This document shows positions 15,249-22,999 of a stretch of DNA of 27,034 nt, one piece after another (position 1 is the stretch's first letter; every line of letters begins with the position of its first letter). Position numbers and translations under genes: made by a program. This DNA is from Porphyromonadaceae bacterium UBA7207 (lineage in GTDB: Bacteria > Bacteroidota > Bacteroidia > Bacteroidales > Muribaculaceae). The notes under the pieces are model-generated. The model ran no database searches, had not been told where the DNA came from, and was given only the letters and a program-made list of their open reading frames with translations. The stretch spans positions 23,376 through 50,409 of the forward strand of contig DKUJ01000017.1 in NCBI GenBank assembly GCA_002490635.1, in the 5' to 3' direction.

Positions 15249-16448
15249 TCAGTTCTGTACAGAGGTGGAATCGGCGGGCTGGTCAGCGGATGCCGATACC
15301 TGCGGACGCACTTTCATGCCGTGTCGCAGTTTGTGGTACCCTTCGGTCACCAGCTGTTCGCCGGGTGCGAGGCCGCGCTCGATAATAACGCTGTTGCCGT
15401 TTTCCTGGCCGGTCTCTACGAATCGGCGCTCTACCACGCTGTCGGGGCGCACCACATACACATAGGCACCTCCACGCTCGATTTCCACGGCTTTCGAAGG
15501 CACGGAAACAGCATTCTCCACAACGTCCATCAGCACTTTCACGCGGGTGGATTCCCCAGGAAGAAGAACATGGTCGGGGTTCGGCATCTCGGCACGTACC
15601 TGGAAGGTTCCCGTCGACGGGTCGACCTGCGGTGAAGCGAAGTCCACAAGTCCACGGCAAGGATATTGCGAGCCGTCGGCAAGCGTAACTGTAACATACG
15701 GATCCCACTCGCGGTCGCCGGAACGGTGCCCGAGGTTGACATTGCGGTTTTTGCTGCGGAGGTAGTCAAGGGCTGTCATGGAGAAGTCCACCAGCACGGT
15801 ATCGCTCTTCACCACAGTAGCCAGCAGACTTTTGCCGGATGGCCCCACAAGAGTGCCGATGTCGGCCGAGCGCTGCGAGATATAGCCGGAAATAGGGCTC
15901 TGCACGGCAGTGTAGCTCAGTGTCAGCTCTGCCTGGGTGAGGTCGGCGGCAGCCACATGCTCCTCGGCAAGGGCGCTCTCACGTGCGGCCTCGGCATTGT
16001 CGAGGTCGAGCTGCGAGGCCGCGTTCTGCTGGTAGAGAGGCGTGATTCGCGCCAGATCACGCTCGGCCTTGCGGGCATTGGCCCGGGCCTTGGTGAGTTG
16101 CGCGCGGGCTTTCTGCACACGTGCGCGGTATACCTGCGGGTCGATTACGAACAAGGTCTGCCCGCGACGCACGAACGTACCTTCCTCGAAAAGTATCCTC
16201 TCCAGATATCCTTCGACACGTGCGCGGACTTCGACAAACTGCTGCGCGCGGATGCGCCCCACATATTCACCATATATGTTCACATTCCCGGCCTGCACAG
16301 GCTCCACCTCCACAACCGGCAGACCGGGTGCGGGTGGCGACGGTTTGAATATAGCCCACAGAACAAGACCTATGACAGCCGCTACCACGACTGCTGCAAT
16401 TGCGCGCACGACAGTACGCTTCCTCCGGGGAGTGATCTTCTGGTTCAT
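15249..16448 (-). CDS. RND efflux periplasmic adaptor (membrane fusion protein)
   Basis: The 399-residue protein bridges the RND pump and the outer-membrane channel. A basic start is followed by one membrane anchor (about 13-33). Then come the first lipoyl half (V-R-A-R-V-E-G-Y-L near 73-81), a helical hairpin rich in Ala, Arg, Glu and Lys (about 105-180), the second lipoyl half (Y-T-A-V-Q-S-P-I-S-G-Y-I), a beta-barrel with D-P-S-T-G-T-F-Q-V-R-A-E, and a membrane-proximal domain. No lipobox Cys is present, so it is anchored by its helix rather than by lipid, unlike E. coli AcrA. It is the first gene of the operon, with a predicted promoter about 100 bases upstream and a palindrome in the leader. 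No TetR- or AraC-type regulator gene is adjacent. Confidence 0.95.
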   Translation of the reverse strand: MNQKITPRRKRTVVRAIAAVVVAAVIGLVLWAIFKPSPPAPGLPVVEVEPVQAGNVNIYGEYVGRIRAQQFVEVRARVEGYLERILFEEGTFVRRGQTLFVIDPQVYRARVQKARAQLTKARANARKAERDLARITPLYQQNAASQLDLDNAEAARESALAEEHVAAADLTQAELTLSYTAVQSPISGYISQRSADIGTLVGPSGKSLLATVVKSDTVLVDFSMTALDYLRSKNRNVNLGHRSGDREWDPYVTVTLADGSQYPCRGLVDFASPQVDPSTGTFQVRAEMPNPDHVLLPGESTRVKVLMDVVENAVSVPSKAVEIERGGAYVYVVRPDSVVERRFVETGQENGNSVIIERGLAPGEQLVTEGYHKLRHGMKVRPQVSASADQPADSTSVQN

Positions 16449-16475
16449 TTCGCTTCTGAATTTATGTGATGAATG

Positions 16476-16490
16476 CCGGATTGTATCCGG
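16476..16490. promoter_or_regulatory. Perfect 15-bp palindrome in the efflux operon leader
   Basis: CCGGAT-TGT-ATCCGG is a perfect inverted repeat with 6-bp arms. It lies 28 bases upstream of the adaptor start codon and about 50 bases downstream of the predicted -7 box. Position and symmetry suit an operator for an unlinked repressor or a short leader hairpin. The sequence alone cannot choose between them. Confidence 0.4.
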
Positions 16491-16543
16491 ATGTATTTAT
16501 ATATTAACGGCACTGTTACGTTTTTAGTTCGTGCACCGGACTG

Positions 16544-16551
16544 CAAAATTA
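16544..16551 (-). promoter_or_regulatory. Bacteroidetes-type -7 element of the efflux operon
   Basis: The minus strand reads TAATTTTG, matching TAnnTTTG, about 95 bases upstream of the adaptor start, in AT-rich DNA between divergent genes. A clear -33 TTTG is not found. The implied leader of about 90 bases contains the CCGGAT palindrome. Confidence 0.55.
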
Positions 16552-16616
16552 ATACTTACTTGTTTATTTAAGTTAACGCAGGCACCACATCTGCCGATTG
16601 TGGCTGTATTTTGTTG

Positions 16617-16624
16617 TAACTTTG
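16617..16624 (+). promoter_or_regulatory. Bacteroidetes-type -7 element of the P-type ATPase gene
   Basis: TAACTTTG matches TAnnTTTG exactly. A TTG at 16598-16600 lies slightly closer than usual for a -33 element. The start codon is about 75 bases downstream. The element lies downstream of an in-frame ATG at 16598, which is a further reason to reject that ATG as the start. Confidence 0.6.
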
Positions 16625-16699
16625 CGCTCCCGACACGTAGCTTCCAGGCCATGGGTCGGCCATACTTGTCCACAAAATACATATCCATACTGTCAGACG

Positions 16700-19369
16700 A
16701 TGTCGGAACATAAAATATACAGCGGGCTCACCCCTGAGCAGGTAGAGGAATCTCGCGCACGCCACGGAGCCAACATTCTCGCCGAACCGAAGCGCCGAAG
16801 CGCCTGGATGAGGTTTCTGGAGAAATTCAAAGACCCTCTCATAATCGTGCTGCTGATAGCGGGAATGCTTTCGGTGTGCATAGCCTGCTACGACTACTGG
16901 GGACTCGGGCAGAGCGCCGCAGTATTCTTCGAGCCTACCGGCATTGTCGTGGCCATTCTGCTCGCCACCGGCCTCGGCTTCATTTTCGAGCTTCGCGCCG
17001 AACGTGAGTTCGCCATCCTCAACAAAGTCAACGACGACGAACCGGTGCAGGTTATCCGCCAGGGACATGTCACAGAAATTCCCCGCCGCAATGTTGTTGT
17101 GGGCGACATCGTTCTGCTTGCCACCGGCGAGGAAGTACCAGCCGACGGCCGTCTGCTGGAAGCAGTGTCGCTCAATGTGGATGAGTCCACCCTCACCGGC
17201 GAACCCATTTGCGCCAAGAGTGTCGACCCCGCCGACTCCGACCCCGAGGCCACCTTCCCCACCGACGAAGTTCTCAAAGGGACTAAGATTGTCGAAGGCC
17301 ACGGAGTTATGGAAGTCACCGCCGTGGGCGATGCCACCGAAAGCGGAAAGGTGTTCGAGGCCGCGCAGATCGACAATTCGGTGAAAACGCCACTCGACGA
17401 GCAACTGGAACGGCTGGGACGCCTGATATCGCGGGCAAGCTACGCCATAGCCTTCGCCATCGTCGTGGCACGCATAGGCATCTATCTGGGAAGCCACGGC
17501 GGCATACACGACCTAATACCATTCCTCACATACTGCCTGCAGACGTTCATGATAGCCGTAACACTGGTAGTGGTGTCGGTTCCTGAGGGACTTCCCATGG
17601 CCGTAACCCTGTCGCTGGCATACTCGATGCGCAGGATGCTCAAGACCAGCAACCTTGTGCGCAAGATGCACGCCTGCGAGACTATGGGCGCCACAACAGT
17701 GATATGCACCGACAAAACCGGCACTCTTACCGAAAACAAAATGCAGGTGGCCAGCACCGAGTTTTTCGGCAATCCGCCTTCGGAGATTATTGCCGAAGGC
17801 ATCGCCGTGAACTCCACTGCCGAACTCGACCGCACCGGCTCCGCTCCCAAAGCTATCGGCAACCCTACCGAAGGTGCGCTTCTGCTTTGGCTCGAAAGCC
17901 GGGGCTGCGACTACGAGACACTGCGTGCCGGGGCTGCGACCGTCGACGAACTGCCGTTTTCCACAGAACGCAAATATATGGCTACAGTGGTGGAGCGTCC
18001 CGACGGACTCCGCATTCTCTATGTGAAGGGAGCGCCCGAGATTGTATTCGGACTGTGTACGGAAATTCCCGAAGGGCTGTCCTCCAAGGAACTCGACGCC
18101 ACTCTGCTTGGATATCAGAACCAGGGTATGCGCACTCTGGGCTTCGCCTACCGCGTGCTGCCGGAAGGGGCGGACCCGATTGTGGACCGGAAGCTGGATT
18201 CGCAAGGGCTGGTATTCCTTGGCATAGCTGCCATCTCCGATCCTGTCCGCAGCGACGTGCCCGCGGCGGTACGCGAGGTTATCGACGCCGGCATTGCGGT
18301 GAAAATCGTAACCGGCGACACTCCGGCGACAGCCAGGGAAATCGGCCGCCAGATAGGCCTCTGGGACGACAGCCGCGACACCGAATCCGGCATCATCACC
18401 GGACCGGAATTCGCCGCCCTGCCCGACAGCGAGCTGCGCCAACGCATCGCCGAGCTGAAAATAATCGCCCGGGCACGGCCCATGGATAAAAAAAGACTCG
18501 TGGAAACGCTGCAATCGCTTGGCGAGGTCGTTGCCGTGACAGGCGACGGCACCAACGACGCCCCCGCCCTCAAAGCGGCCCAGGTGGGCCTGTCGATGGG
18601 CGACGGCACATCCGTGGCCAAGGAAGCCTCCGACATAACCATCATCGACAATTCGTTCTCCAGCATCGGGCGCGCGGTGATGTGGGGCCGCTCGCTCTAC
18701 CGCAACATCCAGCGCTTTGTCCTTTTCCAGCTCACTGTGAATGTCGTAGCCTGCCTTGTTGTGCTAACCGGCTCTCTGATGGGCACAGAATCGCCGCTTA
18801 CGGTAACTCAGATGCTGTGGGTGAACCTGATAATGGACACCTTCGCCGCCATGGCTCTGGCTTCGTTGCCACCTACACAAAGTGTGATGTCCGACAAGCC
18901 GCGGCCTCGAAAGGCATTCATCATCACCGGCACTATGTGGCGCTTCATAATTTCAGTTGGTGTGATAATGTTCGTGCTGCTCGCCGCCATTCTCGTATGG
19001 TTCCGCAACTACGATATAAGTTCTCTGAGCACCTGCATGCATGCCGCGCGCAACGCATCCTCCGGCCTGTCGGCCTACGAACTTTCCGTGTTCTTCAGTG
19101 TTTTTGTATTCCTGCAGTTCTGGAACATGTTCAACGCCCGCGCCTATGCCACACGGCGCTCGGCTTTCCATTTCAAGGGTTGCTCAGGCTTCCTTACAGT
19201 GGCCGGCATGATTCTGCTGGGGCAGATAGCCATTGTAAGCATCGGCGGAAGTTTTTTCAGCGTTGTGCCCCTTTCGCTTGCCGACTGGGCCATTATCATA
19301 ACCTCCACCTCGTCGGTGCTCGTGTTCGGCGAAGCGTGGCGCCAGGTCAAAAAACTGTTTAACCGGTAA
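16700..19369 (+). CDS. Calcium-translocating P-type ATPase (PMCA/SERCA-like)
   Basis: The 889-residue protein has every landmark of a P2-type ATPase. There is an N-terminal cation-ATPase domain with L-T-P-E-Q-V-E-E-S-R, and helices 1-2 near 45-100. The actuator loop has L-T-G-E-P (166-168 for TGE). P-E-G-L-P is at 295-299 in helix 4, and the phosphorylated Asp338 lies in C-T-D-K-T-G-T-L-T. The nucleotide domain has V-K-G-A-P-E, the hinge has G-D-G-T-N-D-A-P near 614-621, and a cluster of C-terminal helices follows. P-E-G-L-P and overall similarity favour Ca2+ export, but closely related enzymes carry Mn2+ or Na+. The ATG at 16700 gives a normal N-terminus; an upstream in-frame ATG at 16598 precedes the promoter. 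No calmodulin-type extension is present. The hydrolase gene follows after 10 bp. Confidence 0.93.
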   Translation: MSEHKIYSGLTPEQVEESRARHGANILAEPKRRSAWMRFLEKFKDPLIIVLLIAGMLSVCIACYDYWGLGQSAAVFFEPTGIVVAILLATGLGFIFELRAEREFAILNKVNDDEPVQVIRQGHVTEIPRRNVVVGDIVLLATGEEVPADGRLLEAVSLNVDESTLTGEPICAKSVDPADSDPEATFPTDEVLKGTKIVEGHGVMEVTAVGDATESGKVFEAAQIDNSVKTPLDEQLERLGRLISRASYAIAFAIVVARIGIYLGSHGGIHDLIPFLTYCLQTFMIAVTLVVVSVPEGLPMAVTLSLAYSMRRMLKTSNLVRKMHACETMGATTVICTDKTGTLTENKMQVASTEFFGNPPSEIIAEGIAVNSTAELDRTGSAPKAIGNPTEGALLLWLESRGCDYETLRAGAATVDELPFSTERKYMATVVERPDGLRILYVKGAPEIVFGLCTEIPEGLSSKELDATLLGYQNQGMRTLGFAYRVLPEGADPIVDRKLDSQGLVFLGIAAISDPVRSDVPAAVREVIDAGIAVKIVTGDTPATAREIGRQIGLWDDSRDTESGIITGPEFAALPDSELRQRIAELKIIARARPMDKKRLVETLQSLGEVVAVTGDGTNDAPALKAAQVGLSMGDGTSVAKEASDITIIDNSFSSIGRAVMWGRSLYRNIQRFVLFQLTVNVVACLVVLTGSLMGTESPLTVTQMLWVNLIMDTFAAMALASLPPTQSVMSDKPRPRKAFIITGTMWRFIISVGVIMFVLLAAILVWFRNYDISSLSTCMHAARNASSGLSAYELSVFFSVFVFLQFWNMFNARAYATRRSAFHFKGCSGFLTVAGMILLGQIAIVSIGGSFFSVVPLSLADWAIIITSTSSVLVFGEAWRQVKKLFNR

Positions 19370-19379
19370 ACAAGCTCAT

Positions 19380-20318
19380 ATGAAAATCAAGATACTGATA
19401 TCTATCCTCGCGGCCTTACTCATTTCAGTGCCCGGGAAATGCGAAGTTCCCGCCAGCTTCGTCTACGACAGCTGCAACGGCGACACGCTACACTTGGATT
19501 TCTATGCCGCACAGAGCTGCGCGCCCGCCCCTGTCCTCATCTATGCCTTCGGCGGCGGATTCAAAGGAGGAACACGACGCAGCGATTCCTACAACCATAT
19601 GTTCGACTTCATGACCAGAAACGGCATCGCCGTGGTATCCATCGACTACAGGACCTTGCTGAAAGAAGCCGATCCGGCCGCCATGGCCAGTGCCGATGGC
19701 TTCAAGGCTGCTCTGGTGGAAGCCATCGGAGCTGCTACTGCCGACATGCTCAAGGCCACGGCTTTTGTATATTCCAAGGCCGGTGAATGGAACATCGATC
19801 CGAACCTTATGTTCGCCTGCGGCTCCAGCGCGGGTGCCATCACAGCACTGCAGACCGAATACGAACTATGCAACGACAGCACTCTGGCCGAAAGCTACAA
19901 TCTTCCTGCCGGTTTCAACTACGCCGGAGTGATATCGATGGCCGGTGCCATATGTTGCGAGTATGAGCCGGCATGGAAAAACGCACCCTCTCCCATCCTG
20001 CTCTTCCAGGGCGATGCCGACGCCATTGTGCCTTTCGAGAAAGCCGTGCTCGGCAATTTCGGTCTGTGGGGCTCGAAGACTATCAGCGACGGCCTGTCAC
20101 GACAGGGCATACCCCACCGCTTCCACCGCTTCAACGGCGCCTCCCACGAAATCGCCGAACAGCCGATGCAGACCAACACAGGCGAAATCTACGACTTCAT
20201 CGCTGCTGTGGCCTCATCCCGGTGTAACGACATCATCAACACCACCGGATACAACCCTCAACAAGGCGAATACAAAACTGATTTCTCGATTATCGACTAC
20301 ATCAAGGCCAATATGTGA
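19380..20318 (+). CDS. Exported alpha/beta hydrolase (esterase-like)
   Basis: The 312-residue protein has a cleavable-looking signal peptide (basic M-K-I-K start, hydrophobic core to about residue 17). The alpha/beta-hydrolase fold follows: oxyanion-hole G-G-G at 58-60 (Y-A-F-G-G-G-F-K-G-G), nucleophile elbow G-S-S-A-G at 148-152 with Ser150, a candidate acid Asp214 in G-D-A-D-A-I-V-P-F, and His256 in G-A-S-H-E. The triad is complete, so an esterase, acyl-esterase or peptidase-like activity in the periplasm or outside is likely; the substrate is unknown. The Cys21 in P-G-K-C lacks a good lipobox context because Lys precedes it. It lies 10 bp after the ATPase gene and probably shares its transcript. 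Confidence 0.85.
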   Translation: MKIKILISILAALLISVPGKCEVPASFVYDSCNGDTLHLDFYAAQSCAPAPVLIYAFGGGFKGGTRRSDSYNHMFDFMTRNGIAVVSIDYRTLLKEADPAAMASADGFKAALVEAIGAATADMLKATAFVYSKAGEWNIDPNLMFACGSSAGAITALQTEYELCNDSTLAESYNLPAGFNYAGVISMAGAICCEYEPAWKNAPSPILLFQGDADAIVPFEKAVLGNFGLWGSKTISDGLSRQGIPHRFHRFNGASHEIAEQPMQTNTGEIYDFIAAVASSRCNDIINTTGYNPQQGEYKTDFSIIDYIKANM

Positions 20319-20380
20319 CAATGGCGCTGCTTTTGCACTGATTAACATCATTGGGCAACTTTCACGCCCGACCGTTCCGG

Positions 20381-20406
20381 TAACTTTGCGGTATAAGAAC
20401 GCAAAG
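20381..20406 (+). promoter_or_regulatory. Promoter -7 element with overlapping inverted repeat
   Basis: TAACTTTG at 20381-20388 matches the Bacteroidetes -7 consensus. Overlapping it is CTTTGCG (20384-20390), repeated in perfect inverse as CGCAAAG (20400-20406), ending two bases before the start codon of the small gene. The implied 5' leader is only about 15 bases. The repeat could be an operator covering promoter and start site, or could pair in a longer transcript arriving from upstream. Confidence 0.5.
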
Positions 20407-20408
20407 TC

Positions 20409-20681
20409 ATGGAACTTACACCCGTAATCAGCAGTGAAGATATTGTGATGGCCACCGCCACATTGCTCGGCACCACCGTCGGCACCATACACGCCCGTGG
20501 TTTCGGAAGCATGGCGGATGTTCTCAACGCCATCCGCGAAGCCTGCGGGCCCGTCGCCGGCCTTGTCCAGCTGAGCGTGCGCAATGCCAGCCGCGGCTGG
20601 AGCCAGCGCCGCGCAATGTTCATCAAGCCTTGCGGCTCCTCGCACCCCTTTTCCTTGTCGGCTCTTGGCTTGCGGCCATAG
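20409..20681 (+). CDS. Small protein of unknown function
   Basis: I do not recognise this 90-residue protein. It has no signal peptide or membrane helix. The N-terminal 75 residues look like a compact mixed alpha/beta fold: a helix D-I-V-M-A-T-A-T-L-L-G near 11-21, T-I-H-A-R-G-F-G-S-M-A-D-V-L-N-A-I at 26-42, then a strand L-V-Q-L-S-V-R-N and G-W-S-Q-R-R. The last 15-20 residues are low complexity and overlap the oppositely oriented helicase gene by 59 bp. A well-placed TAACTTTG promoter box and an inverted repeat just upstream favour a real gene with its own control. The alternative is a chance frame in GC-rich DNA. Confidence 0.6.
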   Translation: MELTPVISSEDIVMATATLLGTTVGTIHARGFGSMADVLNAIREACGPVAGLVQLSVRNASRGWSQRRAMFIKPCGSSHPFSLSALGLRP

Positions 20682-22191
20682 CCTTGGCGAGTTTGCGGCC
20701 TATGAGCCTGCGCAGAGCCGGGGTGTTAAGCCCCGGATTCCTTTCCAGCGCCTCTCCCAAGGCGTCAGCAGCAGCAGCAATCCTACCTGCGGCGAACCCG
20801 GAGGCGGCAAGTTGCAGAAGCCGCTCCGTCGCGGCTGTCTCGAGAGCCTGCCGCTGGGCTATCTCATCGTTGAATGTCCGGCTGAAAGCCACAATCTGAG
20901 GATTTATATACACGTCCTTCAGATCCAGCGGTCTTTCCAGCGAAATGCCGCCGAGTGTCTTGCAGCGGCTGAGGGCGACATACGTCTGTCCGCCGGCAAA
21001 AGCCCCGCCGGCACCGATATCAAGACGCACACGGTCGAATGTCAGTCCCTGACTTTTATGGATAGTGATTGCCCATGCCGTACGCAATGGGAGCTGGGTG
21101 AATGTTCCCTTTACCCGCACCGAGACATGATTGGTGGAATTATCGAACTCATAGCACACGTTTTCCCACGTCTGCGGCTCGACAGGATGTATGTTGCCAT
21201 CGGGCAGACGCACCTCCACACCATGGCTGTCTGCCTCCTCCACAGTGCCTATGGTTCCGTTCACCCATCGCCGTTCGGGGTCGTTGCGCAGGAACATAAC
21301 CTGCGCGCCTTTCTTCAGCGTAAGGCTTAGAGATGTCGGGTACGACGACTGCGGGAATTCTCCGGTGACCTCTCCCTGGCACACCACCGGTTCCGATTCG
21401 AGGCGGGCAAGCCTCATGGTGTTCACCCTGTCGGCGGCATCGCGCCTTGCGGCCATGGTGATTGCGGGAACCGGGCCGGAAGCATTATCGTCCTCCTCGC
21501 AGGGGCACACCCGCTTGTTCACCGCATCTATATCGGCTTGCGAAGGCTGCCCGCCACGGAACTTGTCGAGCAGCGCCACGAAGCGGCTCTCGGTCTGCCG
21601 GTACACTTTCTGCAGCTCTATGCACACAGGCGCGATATCGCGGAACACATCGGCTCCGAAGAAGAAAAAGTTGGAATAATGCCGCTGAAGAATGGCCTTG
21701 TCCTCCTGTGTCACTACCGGTTCGAGCTGGTAGACATCGCCCACCAGGAGCAGCTGCTTGCCGCCGAAAGGCTTGCGTCTGTCGCCGCCGAAGGTACGCA
21801 GTATACGGTCCACGAGATCGAGCACGTCGGCGCGCACCATCGAGATTTCATCTATCACCACAAGTTCCACCTTGCGGAACACCTTGATGTTGCGTCCGTT
21901 CAGGTTCAACCTTTCGCGGAGCCTCGAAGGCGCGAAGCTTGTGTCGTCGGGCACAAAAGGCTGCAGCGGAAGGTGAAAGAACGAATGCAGAGTCTGTCCG
22001 CCCACGTTCACCGCCGCCACTCCCGTGGGTGCGAGCACCACACATTCCTTGGAAGTGCCGGCAATTATGTGGCGGAGGAAGGTGGACTTGCCGGTCCCGG
22101 CACGCCCGGTGAGAAACACCGATGCATCGGTCTGCTCGATCATGCGCCGGAGCGCCTGATACTGGGGATTGGACTGGTCAATCTCGTCCAT
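20623..22191 (-). CDS. Pif1-like / RecD-family DNA helicase
   Basis: The 522-residue protein is an SF1B helicase. It has Walker A G-R-A-G-T-G-K-S-T at 29-37, motif Ia L-A-P-T-G-V-A-A, Walker B V-V-I-D-E-I-S-M at 111-118, motif III L-L-L-V-G-D-V-Y-Q-L, V-Y-R-Q, and near the end of the core A-W-A-I-T-I-H-K-S-Q-G-L-T-F and Y-V-A-L-S-R-C, typical of Pif1/RecD. In general these enzymes unwind DNA 5' to 3' and resolve stalled forks or G-quadruplexes. A helical, Ala-rich extension (about 420-500) ends in a very basic tail (R-K-R-G-A-R-S-R-K), a plausible nucleic-acid contact. It starts 18 bp after the nitroreductase stop. Its 3' end overlaps the small gene on the other strand. Confidence 0.92.
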   Translation of the reverse strand: MDEIDQSNPQYQALRRMIEQTDASVFLTGRAGTGKSTFLRHIIAGTSKECVVLAPTGVAAVNVGGQTLHSFFHLPLQPFVPDDTSFAPSRLRERLNLNGRNIKVFRKVELVVIDEISMVRADVLDLVDRILRTFGGDRRKPFGGKQLLLVGDVYQLEPVVTQEDKAILQRHYSNFFFFGADVFRDIAPVCIELQKVYRQTESRFVALLDKFRGGQPSQADIDAVNKRVCPCEEDDNASGPVPAITMAARRDAADRVNTMRLARLESEPVVCQGEVTGEFPQSSYPTSLSLTLKKGAQVMFLRNDPERRWVNGTIGTVEEADSHGVEVRLPDGNIHPVEPQTWENVCYEFDNSTNHVSVRVKGTFTQLPLRTAWAITIHKSQGLTFDRVRLDIGAGGAFAGGQTYVALSRCKTLGGISLERPLDLKDVYINPQIVAFSRTFNDEIAQRQALETAATERLLQLAASGFAAGRIAAAADALGEALERNPGLNTPALRRLIGRKLAKAMAASQEPTRKRGARSRKA

Positions 22192-22209
22192 CGGGGATAG
22201 AGCGCCGCC

Positions 22210-22959
22210 TCAGAAATGCAGGAAATCCTTCAGACCCTCAGTCACGGCCATGTTCACGCTGCGGGGATATCGCACTTCGGCGAACACCTGCGCCAGCGTT
22301 TCCTTGTTGTTCTCGGCAATGAAGCGTGCAGCCTCCGGCGCCGACTCCCTGGCGGCATAGAATGCCTCTATGTCGGCATCGGAAGGGTCGGCATAGCTCT
22401 CCCTGTGCACAACGGCTTCCAGGGGTAGGCGATCGGATGGCTGCGGCTGAGCGGCCGGATATCCCACGGCAATGGAGAACAGCGGCATCACACCTTCGGG
22501 CAGCTCCAACTGCCGGCGGAATCCCTGGAGGTCGTACATCACGGTTCCAAGATACACCGTTCCGAGACCGCACTCCTCTGCCACCGCCACAAACTGCTGG
22601 GCGAATATCGTTGCGTCGACAACCGCAGTCATCATGCCGCCGGCATTGTCGAAACCACAGTCGGCTTTCCGCAATTCACACCAGCGCGAGAAACGGCGCA
22701 AGTCGGCACAGAAGGTCAGCAAGGCCTGGCATCCGGTCACACACGGCTGCCCCTGATGTAGCTTGCGGAGCTGCCCGAGTGCTTCAGGTCTGCGGGAAAC
22801 GACCACGCTGTAGAGCTGCATGTTTCCTGTGGTAGGAGCATGTGAGGCCGCGGCGAGAATATTATCGAGTACATTATTCTCGAGTGGCTTGTCGCTGAAT
22901 ACGCGCACCGAACCGCGGGCGGCGAAACGGGCTGCGACATTTGTGGGCTTTGTGTTCAT
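22210..22959 (-). CDS. Nitroreductase-family flavoprotein (NfsA/FRP-like)
   Basis: The 249-residue protein resembles FMN-dependent, NfsA-type nitroreductases. It has an early S-V-R-V-F-S-D-K-P-L, the FMN-contact stretch A-A-S-H-A-P-T-T-G-N-M-Q, a central D-A-T-I-F-A-Q-Q-F-V-A-V-A-E-E-C-G-L-G-T-V-Y segment and I-A-V-G-Y-P near residue 175. Such enzymes reduce nitro compounds, quinones or flavins with NAD(P)H in the cytoplasm. The true substrate is rarely known. I prefer the ATG at 22959; an in-frame ATG at 23013 would add 18 residues that do not resemble the family start and would overlap the upstream lipoprotein gene. It lies between the META lipoprotein and the helicase, with short gaps on both sides. 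Confidence 0.87.
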   Translation of the reverse strand: MNTKPTNVAARFAARGSVRVFSDKPLENNVLDNILAAASHAPTTGNMQLYSVVVSRRPEALGQLRKLHQGQPCVTGCQALLTFCADLRRFSRWCELRKADCGFDNAGGMMTAVVDATIFAQQFVAVAEECGLGTVYLGTVMYDLQGFRRQLELPEGVMPLFSIAVGYPAAQPQPSDRLPLEAVVHRESYADPSDADIEAFYAARESAPEAARFIAENNKETLAQVFAEVRYPRSVNMAVTEGLKDFLHF

Positions 22960-22999
22960 GGCTGGGAATGTTTCTTTGTTGAAAGACTGGCAGAGGGCA

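Noticed and set aside
9786..16448. Single minus-strand operon from the efflux adaptor to the Lrp regulator
   Set aside because: A 12-bp perfect hairpin at 10420-10449 and a separate -7 box at 10333-10340 separate the two groups.
16598..16699. Upstream in-frame ATG that would extend the P-type ATPase by 34 residues
   Set aside because: It precedes the predicted -7 box, and the extra residues do not resemble any P-type ATPase N-terminus.
20587..20600. Perfect palindrome CCAGCCGCGGCTGG just after the helicase stop
   Set aside because: It lies inside the small coding frame, would give only a 5-bp stem with a CGCG loop, and has no T-tract; GC-rich chance palindromes are common here.
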